This document shows positions 5,826-12,644 of a stretch of 29,652 nt of DNA, in pieces. Source of the stretch: Candidatus Saccharibacteria bacterium UBA1235 (GTDB lineage Bacteria > Patescibacteriota > Saccharimonadia > Saccharimonadales > Saccharimonadaceae). Each line of letters begins with the position of its first letter. Within the stretch, counting starts at the first letter, position 1. Location of the stretch: positions 14,191 to 43,842 of the forward strand of contig DBWP01000007.1 in assembly GCA_002309075.1 (NCBI GenBank). Direction: 5' to 3'. The notes below the pieces were generated by a model, which was not told where the DNA came from, ran no database searches, and saw nothing but the letters and a program-made list of their open reading frames with translations. A program made the position numbers and the translations under genes.

Positions 5826-6188
5826 TAAACTACCATTTTTTAAAATTACGATTAAACGGCTAAGGCTCTTAGATTTTTTAAATTCCTTCTCTATCTCTCT
5901 GATGCATTTAAATTGATGCCGTTTTGCTCGACGGAGATCAATTATGACATTCTCAGATTGTTTAACTGCTTTTTGAATCGTGTTCGAAATTAGATATTTA
6001 CCGTTCCCGATCGGCGACTTTATTTCCCAGCAAACTCCACCCATGATAATATCGGGCGTATGGGTACCTTCCTTATTACTTCTTGGTATTAATTCAACAT
6101 CCGTCCCCATTTCCGTAAAGAATAGAATCGTTTTGTATTCATGTTTTTCGAGAATTACGCCGTTTGGGATTATTTTACCTTTTTTCAT
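5805..6188 (-). CDS. CdiA C-terminal-like PD-(D/E)XK nuclease (orphan toxin domain)
   Basis: 127 aa from ATG 6188. The longer reading from TTG 6224 begins exactly on the -35 box of a promoter whose -10 ends 7 nt before ATG 6188, so the shorter start is preferred. The core reads HTPDIIMGGVCWEIKSPIGNG, a PD-...-ExK nuclease motif, followed by KAVKQSENVIIDLRRAK. This order (PDI, WEIKSP, AxKQxxNVIIDLR) matches the CdiA_C tRNase domain found at the tips of contact-dependent inhibition toxins and in some phage head-morphogenesis proteins. Here it stands alone, with no secretion domains, signal peptide or adjacent immunity-protein gene. A structured RNA and tRNA-Gln follow on the same strand. Nuclease fold is fairly sure, toxin role unproven. 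Confidence 0.65.
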   Translation of the reverse strand: MKKGKIIPNGVILEKHEYKTILFFTEMGTDVELIPRSNKEGTHTPDIIMGGVCWEIKSPIGNGKYLISNTIQKAVKQSENVIIDLRRAKRHQFKCIREIEKEFKKSKSLSRLIVILKNGSLLTLKKK

Positions 6189-6195
6189 GCCGAGA

Positions 6196-6224
6196 ATGCT
6201 AGCATAGGTAATTTCTATTTTCAA
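6196..6224 (-). promoter_or_regulatory. Promoter of the orphan nuclease gene
   Basis: -35 TTGAAA (6224-6219), spacer 17, -10 TAGCAT (6201-6196) with extended TGC; the ATG follows 7 nt later. This placement decides the start codon and predicts a leaderless mRNA. Confidence 0.55.
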
Positions 6225-6233
6225 CCCCCCACT

Positions 6234-6264
6234 AAAAATGCCGGGGCGGGAAGCCCCGGCATTT
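6234..6264 (-). terminator. Terminator hairpin after the three-module FISUMP gene
   Basis: 12-bp perfect stem (6253-6264 with 6236-6247), loop TTCCC, T-rich tail, starting 17 nt past the stop codon. The same hairpin with one stem mismatch follows the other variable FISUMP gene (27804-27832). The position just past a variable region also suits a DGR target-site hairpin. Confidence 0.9.
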
Positions 6265-6281
6265 AGAGAGCAAAGAGAGAT

Positions 6282-8798
6282 CTAAAGACTACGCATACAG
6301 CGTACAGAGTGCCCGGCGCTCTTATTGCGTCCGAGTACATACCAGCCACCATCGTAGTCCAGGGAGTACTGACGTTCAGTATCGCGCGCAGTAGCTGACC
6401 ACCAGAAGCCGGCTGAGCCAGCGCCGTCGAACAGCAAGCCGACACGGAGGCCTGCAAGGACAGGATTTCTGTTAGAACTAGAAGCGTCTGCAAAAGCTTG
6501 AGCTTCAGTTTGGGTTGGTAATCTCCAACCTTTAGGACAGATGTCTGATGTAGCGTCTTGCTTTGTTGTGTCATTGCATACAGTTCCAGCAGAAGCAGCA
6601 CAGTAGTTATAGTATGCGCCATAAGTTGAGCTGTTTTCGTCTGAAGTGTTGTAGTGAGCTCTAGGTTCAGTATAAGTATCTCCCGCAGTTAGATCTCCTC
6701 CGGCGGAGATATTAAAATCTGCTCCGGTGAAGTTAGAATCCGCGGCAGAGATAGTACCCATGATCTTTAGGTTATCTGTCATCCAATAAGTATTGCCTAT
6801 TCTGGCAATATCATAAACATTACCGTCACGAGAATCTGAGAGGGTAGTGGTGGAACCATCGGTTGGCATAAGTTCTGCTAACTTTGCGCTATCCACATTT
6901 TGCATAGTTGACAATGGGCCGTAAACGCAGCGTACAGAGAACCCGTAGTTCCTAAAATAGCCGCCTGCAGTCCAGATGCTACTACCATCGTAGGATAGGA
7001 TGGACTGAAAGTTAGTACTGGACTCAGTAGCTGACCACCAGAAGCCGGCTGAGCCAGCGACGTGTAATGAGCCGCCGTAGTAGCTGCCTGCAAGGACAGG
7101 ATTAAAATTTGTGCCTCTATTGTTCTTTATAGTAGTAATTTCTGTCTTAGTAGGTAATCTCCAGCCTTTAGGGCAGATGTCTACGGTAGCGTCTTGCTTT
7201 GTTGTGTCATTGCATACAGTTCCAGCAGAAGCAGCGCAGTAGTTATAATATGCGCCGTAAGTACTACTATTAGTATCTGAAGTGTTAAAGTGGGCTCTAG
7301 GTACAGTATAAGTTTCTCCAGCAGTTAGATCTCCTCCAGCCGAGATATTAAAGTCTGCTCCGGTGAAGTTAGATCCAGAGGCGGAGATAGTACCCATGAT
7401 CTTTAGGTTGTCTGTCATCCAATAAGTATTGCCTATTCTGGCGATATTATAGACATTACCATCACGAGAATCTGGGAGAGTAGTGGTGGAGCCATCGGTT
7501 GGCATAAGTTCTGCTAACTTTGTGCTTGTCATGTTTTGCATGGTTAACAATGGGCTGTAAACGCAGCGTACAGAGAACCCGCTGGACTTACTTTGGTAGT
7601 CTACACCCCCGCTACTACCATTGTGGCGCAGGTAGTACTGACTGCTAGTACTGTATGCAGTAGCTGACCACCAGCGGCCGTAGTAGCTATCGTAGTATAG
7701 CGAGCCGCTGCCGTAGACGCCTGCAAGGACAGGATTAAAGTTTGTACTGTTACTGTCCTTTAAAGCAGTAATTTCTGTCCAAGTTGGTAATCTCCAGCCT
7801 TTAGGACAGATGTCTGAGGTTGCGTCTTGCTTTGTTGTGTCATTGCATACAGTTCCAGCAGAAGCAGCACAGTAGTTATAGTATGCGCCATAAGTTGAGC
7901 TGTTTTCGTCTGAAGTGTTGTAGTGAGCTCTAGGTTCAGTATAAGTATCTCCCGCAGTTAGATCTCCTCCGGCGGAGATATTAAAATCTGCTCCGGTGAA
8001 GTTAGAATCCGCGGCAGAGATAGTACCCATGATCTTTAGGTTATCTGTCATCCAATATATGCCGTTGATGTTTGTGATTTGGTATTTTTTGCCATCACGA
8101 GAATCTTTAAGCGTTGTTATATTACCATCACTTGGCATAAGTGAAGCAAGATCTGATGCCGAGACATTTTGCATAATCGGGGTTGGATCTGGGTTTGCGG
8201 TAGCAGCAAAGTTAATTGTCGTTTGGTATGTCCCTGGAGCTAAGGTTGCGTTTACTTTAGACCCGAAGGAAATACTCGTAGATTCTAAAGTTGTGACCTT
8301 ACCGGTATTGCTATTTAAGTTAATAGACGATTGTAACGGGAGATAATTAGTTGCGGCAGATAGATTAGTTGCAGCATTTAATTTATATCCCCAAGTATTA
8401 GCCGTAAAGTCACAAGAAGAAGCTGTCTCTACCGTACAAGTGTAGCCGCCGTCTTTTGAAGAAAGAGTCGGGATAGTCTTAGATCCATCTTCAGTTGATA
8501 TCAAGCTCGTGTTTGATACACTCATGACGAGGTTATAGCCCCACTCGTTATTCGTACCGACCGAAACTACCATAGTTTTCTCGTTAAACGCCGCTGCGCC
8601 ATGATCTGGAACCACATTCATGGTCGTCGTCGCACCAATCGCAGAGCCATTAGCATCAGAAAGGTTAATCTCGAGGATCGGAATATCAGAAATCACAACC
8701 GAAAAATCTAAGCCAGGATCAGCGAAAGCGTTCCCCACGAAGAGAAACGGAAAAGCTGCTAAACCTAAACTTAATGCATAACCTCCGAATTTCTTCAT
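6282..8798 (-). CDS. Secreted protein with three FISUMP (Fib_succ_major) modules and variable regions
   Basis: 838 aa from ATG 8798. The in-frame ATG at 8810 overlaps the -10 box and would spoil the signal peptide. A Sec signal peptide (MKKFGGYALSLGLAAF...GNAFA) is followed by a ~180-aa extracellular domain rich in Thr/Asn with a Cys pair (YTCTVETASSCDF), shared with the gene at 25838. Three ~205-aa modules follow, each running MQN.xxxLAxLMPxDG, SRDG, YWMTDNLKIMG, YYNYCAASAGTVC, DICPKGWRLPT, NPVLAG, WWSAT and SVRC(V/M). This is the FISUMP domain, related to the C-type-lectin-like folds used as DGR targets. Each module has a hypervariable stretch between NPVLAG and SVRC (residues about 361-407, 572-620, 784-830). 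No LPxTG motif or C-terminal anchor is present. It ends at the hairpin 6234-6264. Function is probably ligand or cell-surface binding. Confidence 0.88.
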   Translation of the reverse strand: MKKFGGYALSLGLAAFPFLFVGNAFADPGLDFSVVISDIPILEINLSDANGSAIGATTTMNVVPDHGAAAFNEKTMVVSVGTNNEWGYNLVMSVSNTSLISTEDGSKTIPTLSSKDGGYTCTVETASSCDFTANTWGYKLNAATNLSAATNYLPLQSSINLNSNTGKVTTLESTSISFGSKVNATLAPGTYQTTINFAATANPDPTPIMQNVSASDLASLMPSDGNITTLKDSRDGKKYQITNINGIYWMTDNLKIMGTISAADSNFTGADFNISAGGDLTAGDTYTEPRAHYNTSDENSSTYGAYYNYCAASAGTVCNDTTKQDATSDICPKGWRLPTWTEITALKDSNSTNFNPVLAGVYGSGSLYYDSYYGRWWSATAYSTSSQYYLRHNGSSGGVDYQSKSSGFSVRCVYSPLLTMQNMTSTKLAELMPTDGSTTTLPDSRDGNVYNIARIGNTYWMTDNLKIMGTISASGSNFTGADFNISAGGDLTAGETYTVPRAHFNTSDTNSSTYGAYYNYCAASAGTVCNDTTKQDATVDICPKGWRLPTKTEITTIKNNRGTNFNPVLAGSYYGGSLHVAGSAGFWWSATESSTNFQSILSYDGSSIWTAGGYFRNYGFSVRCVYGPLSTMQNVDSAKLAELMPTDGSTTTLSDSRDGNVYDIARIGNTYWMTDNLKIMGTISAADSNFTGADFNISAGGDLTAGDTYTEPRAHYNTSDENSSTYGAYYNYCAASAGTVCNDTTKQDATSDICPKGWRLPTQTEAQAFADASSSNRNPVLAGLRVGLLFDGAGSAGFWWSATARDTERQYSLDYDGGWYVLGRNKSAGHSVRCMRSL
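6309..6449 (-). other. Variable region of FISUMP module 3 (putative DGR VR)
   Basis: Lies between invariant GCAGGC and the TCTGTACGCTG flank. Compared with the other four regions, differences fall mostly at codon positions 1 and 2, with C or T held at position 3. It is the C-terminal region, 27 bp before the stop and followed by a hairpin. Its TGGTGG-containing segment is identical over 34 bp (6391-6424) with module 2, a sign of exchange. Confidence 0.65.
6553..6788 (-). repeat. 236-bp perfect direct repeat, copy 2 (module 3)
   Basis: Every base equals 7822-8057 in the first module of the same gene. It covers the conserved part of the module from DNLKIMG to the DATSD region. Synonymous sites are identical too, so the copies are very recent or kept alike by gene conversion. 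Confidence 0.95.
6939..7085 (-). other. Variable region of FISUMP module 2 (putative DGR VR)
   Basis: Between GCAGGC and GGG-TTC-TCT. Codons such as AGC, TAC, TAC, CAC, GTC, TCC, ATC, TCC replace the corresponding NNC codons of the other modules, keeping the third base. Internal to the gene; no hairpin follows. Confidence 0.6.
7575..7718 (-). other. Variable region of FISUMP module 1 (putative DGR VR)
   Basis: Tyr/Ser-rich version (SLYYDSYYGRWW, QYYLRHN) encoded mostly by TAC and AGC codons, the ones expected when AAC is mutated at its adenines. Flanks are identical to module 2. Confidence 0.6.
7822..8057 (-). repeat. 236-bp perfect direct repeat, copy 1 (module 1)
   Basis: Identical to 6553-6788, in the same orientation and 1269 bp away. 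Module 2 between them is similar but not identical over this stretch. Confidence 0.95.
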
Positions 8799-8808
8799 AA
8801 CTATAACC

Positions 8809-8838
8809 ATAATAGCATAAACAAAATAAAAATGTAAA
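8809..8838 (-). promoter_or_regulatory. Promoter of the three-module FISUMP gene
   Basis: -35 TTTACA (8838-8833), spacer 18, -10 TATTAT (8814-8809) with extended TGC. The start is predicted within a few bases of ATG 8798, so the leader is very short and has no Shine-Dalgarno. Confidence 0.6.
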
Positions 8839-8871
8839 GCCTAATTTTAAAAAATATAATAAAATAGGAAC

Positions 8872-9639
8872 ATGGATAAAAAGTTTTTTAATCGGGTCGA
8901 AAAGAAATACCTCATCGATAAGCCCCAAGAAGCGACCATAAAAAAAGAAATTAAAAAACATATGAAAAAGGACGAATATTTTCGTTCGAAAGTTTTTAAT
9001 ATTTATTTTGATACGGACAACTATGACCTAATTATCCAATCAATCGACAACCCATTTTTTAAAGAAAAACTTCGCGCCCGAAGTTATGAAGGCTATGATA
9101 AAGTTTTTTTGGAAATTAAAACTAAAATTCGCGGCGCAGCTTATCGCACGAAATTTTTGCGCGAAAAAGGTCTTTTAAAAGACAATAATTTCGGCTACAA
9201 ACGTCGTGTTTTAATTACGAAAAAAGATTTTAACGAGCTCGTTTCGGGTAAAACTTCTATTATAGAACTTGCAAGCCGTAAAATCGAAACTCCGGCCGAT
9301 CTTCAAATTGCAAAAGAAGTCGATTACATCATAAAAAATCTCAACCTTAAACCAAAAATTTTAGTCTATTATGACCGCGAGAGTTTTACAGGGGAAAATA
9401 GCCTCAGAATTACGTTCGATAAAAACTTAAGATATCGTAATAAAAACATAAGATTTCTTAAGAAAAATTCCGACGAGACCTTTTTTAAAAATGAGAAAAA
9501 TATTATAATGGAAATTAAGGCGGGTGGCGTGATGCCGTTGTGGTTAGTGAAGCTTCTGTCTGCCGAACATGTTTACCCAACACATTTTAGTAAGATCGGT
9601 AAAATATACGAAAAGTTACGAAAGGAGAAAAATGTTTAA
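8872..9639 (+). CDS. VTC-domain (polyphosphate polymerase-like, CYTH/TTM fold) protein
   Basis: 255 aa. The start EKKYLID and the Arg/Lys/Glu strands (KLRARSYEGYDKVFLEIKTK, YRTKF, ILVYYDRESF, LRITFDKNLRY, IIMEIKAGG near the C-terminus) match the VTC domain, a triphosphate-tunnel fold that in yeast Vtc4 makes polyphosphate. Alternating basic residues along the strands line the tunnel; the Glu residues in LEIKTK and MEIKAG would bind metal. Cytosolic. A TATAAT box (8855-8860) ends 11 nt before the ATG with AGGA in between. It overlaps the DUF4956 gene by 8 nt, and the pair plus the next gene form the known VTC-DUF4956-carbohydrate-binding neighbourhood. Confidence 0.82.
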   Translation: MDKKFFNRVEKKYLIDKPQEATIKKEIKKHMKKDEYFRSKVFNIYFDTDNYDLIIQSIDNPFFKEKLRARSYEGYDKVFLEIKTKIRGAAYRTKFLREKGLLKDNNFGYKRRVLITKKDFNELVSGKTSIIELASRKIETPADLQIAKEVDYIIKNLNLKPKILVYYDRESFTGENSLRITFDKNLRYRNKNIRFLKKNSDETFFKNEKNIIMEIKAGGVMPLWLVKLLSAEHVYPTHFSKIGKIYEKLRKEKNV

Positions 9640-10303
9640 TACGATATTCGATTCGACTGCGTCGGGGCTTGAAATTAGCACAGCTTTGATTGCGACGGCC
9701 GTGGCGTTAGTTCTTGGCATTGCGCTCGCCATCACGCATTCAAAAACTATGCAAACCACAAAAGGCATGCTGATTACGCTCGCGGTTTTGCCAGTTCTTG
9801 TGATGGCAGTGATGATTATGATTAATGGAAATCTTGGAACTTCAATCGCGATTCTGGGCGCCTTTTCGTTAATTCGTTTTCGTTCGATCGCTGGACGCGC
9901 AAAAGACCTTCTTGCGGTCTTTGCAGCGATGATGATCGGCCTTGCTTGTGGCATGGGCCATGTATTTTTCGCGGCGGTGATTATGGTTATATATATAATA
10001 ACAACGGTTTTATTTACTTATACGCATTTTCTCGAACCAGATCGCCACGAACGTGTTTTGAAAATTGTAATTCCAGAAGATTTGGATTACGAAGATGTTT
10101 TTGAGGATATTTTTAAAAAGTATACTTCGCGCGCGCATCTAGTTAGGATGAAAACGATTAACATGGGGAGTTTATATAAATTAACTTATGACGTTAAATT
10201 AAAGCGTGGTGTAAAAGAAAAAGATTTTCTCGACGAAATTCGGGTTAAAAACATGAATCTTAAAGTTTTACTTTCTGAGCCTTGTTGTGAGGAGGAAATT
10301 TAA
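9632..10303 (+). CDS. DUF4956 membrane protein
   Basis: 223 aa from ATG 9632, chosen over an upstream ATG at 9569 because AAAGGAG lies 5 nt before it and it overlaps the VTC gene by only 8 nt. Four membrane helices occupy about residues 15-140. The family signature GAFSLIRFRSIAGRAKD lies after the second helix, followed by a soluble ~85-aa C-terminal domain starting near ERVLKIVIPEDLDYEDV. DUF4956 proteins regularly sit beside VTC-domain genes. A role in polyphosphate synthesis or export at the membrane is inferred from this. Confidence 0.85.
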   Translation: MFNTIFDSTASGLEISTALIATAVALVLGIALAITHSKTMQTTKGMLITLAVLPVLVMAVMIMINGNLGTSIAILGAFSLIRFRSIAGRAKDLLAVFAAMMIGLACGMGHVFFAAVIMVIYIITTVLFTYTHFLEPDRHERVLKIVIPEDLDYEDVFEDIFKKYTSRAHLVRMKTINMGSLYKLTYDVKLKRGVKEKDFLDEIRVKNMNLKVLLSEPCCEEEI

Positions 10304-11685
10304 TGAAAAAATGGGCAGGGGTTGGGTTTCTAGCTATTTTAGTGGGCGTAGTTATGGCGGTCGCAATCTTGAATAATATTAATACGCCGTCGAGTTCAGA
10401 AGACATAATAAACGCACTCGAAATTGATGATGGCGACCAAAAAATCGATTGGAATAGATTCGAGACATTTAATATCGAGCTCGAAGAAGGTCTAAATATT
10501 TCACAATCCGGCGTCTATCATTTAACTGGGGCTTTAACTAATGAAAATATCGTAATCAATACTACGGATGGTAAAGTTAAACTTATTTTAGATAACGTGA
10601 CGATTAAAAACTCGAATGGGCCAGCGATTATTTGTTATGCGGCGGACGATCTTGTGATTGAACTAATTGGCGAGAACAATCTTTCGGACGGAAAGACCTA
10701 TAAGTCGAGTTATGACGAAGATGTTAATGCGGTGATTTATTCGAAGGCTGATTTAACTTTTCAAGGCGAAGGCAGTTTAAATCTAACCGCGAAATATAAA
10801 GATGGCATTGCCGGAAAAGATGATCTGAAGTTTATTTCTGGGGCTTATAATATTACTGCTAATGACGACGGCATTCGCGGGAAAGATTCGGTTTATATCG
10901 TGGGCGGAGAATTTAATATTGAAGTGAATGGCGATGGGATTAAGTCGACAAACGAAACTGGCGTCGGTAAAGGGTTCGTGCTAATCGAAAAAGGCTCGTT
11001 AAATATCTCGGCCGGAGACGACGGAATTCACGGGATTAATCGACTGGTTATTTATGACGGGAAAATTAATATTATTAAAAGTTTTGAGGGGCTAGAGTCG
11101 CAAAAAATTTATATTTCTGGTGGCGAAATTAGTGTTACTGCGTCGGATGATGGAATTAACGCTGGCGGCGGCTCTTCGGACTCTAGCGAAGAACTTTCTC
11201 CGCGCAATATGTCTAAGCCGGGCGAAAGGCCAAAAGATCCTAAGGCGGATGAAAATTGTGTTCTTGAAATCGCTGGCGGCACAGTTTATATTGACGCTGG
11301 TGGCGATGGTGTCGACTCGAATGGTTACGTTATTTTTAGTGGCGGCAACGTTGTAGTGGACGGCCCAACCAATAACGGTAACGGCGCTTTGGATGCCGGC
11401 ATTGAAATTACCCAAACTGGTGGCACGGTTCTCGCGCTTGGCGCTTCGGGTATGGCCGAAGGTCTAGGCGAATCTTCCACTGTAGGAAACGCGAGCATCT
11501 ATTTCCCTTCTGCGCAATCTGCTGATACTAAAATTGAAATTAAAAACAGCGCAGACGAAGTAGTTATTAGTCATACCTCGAAAAAAACTTTTAGCCACAT
11601 AGCTGTCGGCTCAACCGATTTTAAAAAAGGTGAAACGTATACTATATATATAAATAATAAAGTTTACAAAACTTTTATGGTATAA
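10303..11685 (+). CDS. Cthe_2159/DUF4353-like carbohydrate-binding beta-helix protein
   Basis: 460 aa. An N-terminal membrane anchor or signal (about 4-24) is followed by a parallel beta-helix built of short rungs carrying DDGI/GDGI turns (NDDGIRGKDS, NGDGIKSTN, GDDGIHGIN, SDDGINAGG, GGDGVDSNG). These acidic turns are typical of the Cthe_2159 family, whose founding member binds calcium and cellulose or pectic polysaccharides. A Pro/Lys-rich insert near 297-315 (LSPRNMSKPGERPKDPK) interrupts the helix. The ATG overlaps the DUF4956 stop as TAATG, with GAGGAGG just upstream, so translation is coupled. It should face the outside of the cell. Confidence 0.8.
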   Translation: MKKWAGVGFLAILVGVVMAVAILNNINTPSSSEDIINALEIDDGDQKIDWNRFETFNIELEEGLNISQSGVYHLTGALTNENIVINTTDGKVKLILDNVTIKNSNGPAIICYAADDLVIELIGENNLSDGKTYKSSYDEDVNAVIYSKADLTFQGEGSLNLTAKYKDGIAGKDDLKFISGAYNITANDDGIRGKDSVYIVGGEFNIEVNGDGIKSTNETGVGKGFVLIEKGSLNISAGDDGIHGINRLVIYDGKINIIKSFEGLESQKIYISGGEISVTASDDGINAGGGSSDSSEELSPRNMSKPGERPKDPKADENCVLEIAGGTVYIDAGGDGVDSNGYVIFSGGNVVVDGPTNNGNGALDAGIEITQTGGTVLALGASGMAEGLGESSTVGNASIYFPSAQSADTKIEIKNSADEVVISHTSKKTFSHIAVGSTDFKKGETYTIYINNKVYKTFMV

Positions 11686-11708
11686 TGTATATATAACAAG
11701 GAGGTCAG

Positions 11709-12644
11709 GTGCAATTAATTGCTATTTTACTTATCACCGTGTCGATACTAACGTTATTCTCTGGTATTGCCGCATTTTTTGGCGCCGCTAAAGGCGACCG
11801 CCCGAGGTCTGCGTGGTTCTTTTTCGCAACCGCTTTCGCTATGATTTGGATGATATCCATCGCAGCGTTCTTGATTGCCACCCCAGAATGGCCAGTCCAC
11901 ATAAAGCTTCTCGTTAACTTAACTTATATCAGCGCAATTTTTATCGATATCGCGCTGCTTGGCTATATTAACTGGCGTAAAAAAGCCGGCAAAATTATTA
12001 CATTATTTTTCCTAGTCGCAGGTATTATATTTACCGCGTTCTTTATTAAAGACCCTGGCCTTCTTTATCAAGATGTCGTCTTAGCTAGCACAGGAAATAG
12101 CCTCGTGACTAATATCGGGCCATTTTACTTTACTTATATTGCGTTCTTCTGCGCATTAGTCCCAACCGTCCTAATCACTTTATTTAGACAAATCCTTAAA
12201 TCTCGCTCAAACCGCGTCAAAAACGGCGACCTCGTACTTTTGATCGGCTTTGCGATTTCTGGAACTACTTCCCTTATATTTAACTTGATTTTACCATTCT
12301 GGACTTGGAATTTAGTTTGGCTTGGCCCTCTAGCAATTTCAACTACAATCATCGCTTTTTATTACACAATCTTAAGATACCATGCAATCAATCTTAAATC
12401 ACGTTGGCTTAAAATCCTTTCTTATATTGTTTTAATCACTTCTGCCGCCGTATTGTATATGATGGTGTTTTATGTGGTGTTCCTTGCGATGTTCCGCGGC
12501 GCAACTCCGTCGATTGAAGTCATTATCCTAAACTTCATCATGGTGCTTTTCTTCCTACTTCTGATGCCGGCCATGAGCGAGCTCGTTATGTTTGTGCGCT
12601 CTTTAATTACTGGTGAAGAAATTTCGGAAAAAGGCAAAAAATAA
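11709..12644 (+). CDS. HisKA_7TM-like membrane protein without a kinase domain
   Basis: 311 aa, starting at GTG 11709, which has the strongest ribosome-binding site of the region (AAGGAGG, 5 nt away). About nine hydrophobic helices. The first seven with the exit motif ILRYHAINLKSRW (about 218-230) resemble the 7TM sensor found at the N-terminus of some histidine kinases. Instead of a kinase, two more helices and a short EEISEKGKK tail follow. A TGG-TATAAT box (11678-11686) overlaps the stop of the previous gene. The next gene (CAP protein) starts in the TAATG overlap, so the two are translated together. Confidence 0.55.
   Translation: MQLIAILLITVSILTLFSGIAAFFGAAKGDRPRSAWFFFATAFAMIWMISIAAFLIATPEWPVHIKLLVNLTYISAIFIDIALLGYINWRKKAGKIITLFFLVAGIIFTAFFIKDPGLLYQDVVLASTGNSLVTNIGPFYFTYIAFFCALVPTVLITLFRQILKSRSNRVKNGDLVLLIGFAISGTTSLIFNLILPFWTWNLVWLGPLAISTTIIAFYYTILRYHAINLKSRWLKILSYIVLITSAAVLYMMVFYVVFLAMFRGATPSIEVIILNFIMVLFFLLLMPAMSELVMFVRSLITGEEISEKGKK

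Noticed and set aside
6282..8060. CRISPR array or simple repeat array in the FISUMP region
   Set aside because: Repeats are ~630 bp coding modules kept in frame, with no short spacers and no cas genes.
6309..8798. FISUMP proteins as sortase substrates
   Set aside because: The visible C-termini end RCMRSL, VRCVRSL and YYGS, with no LPxTG-like motif, hydrophobic helix or basic tail.
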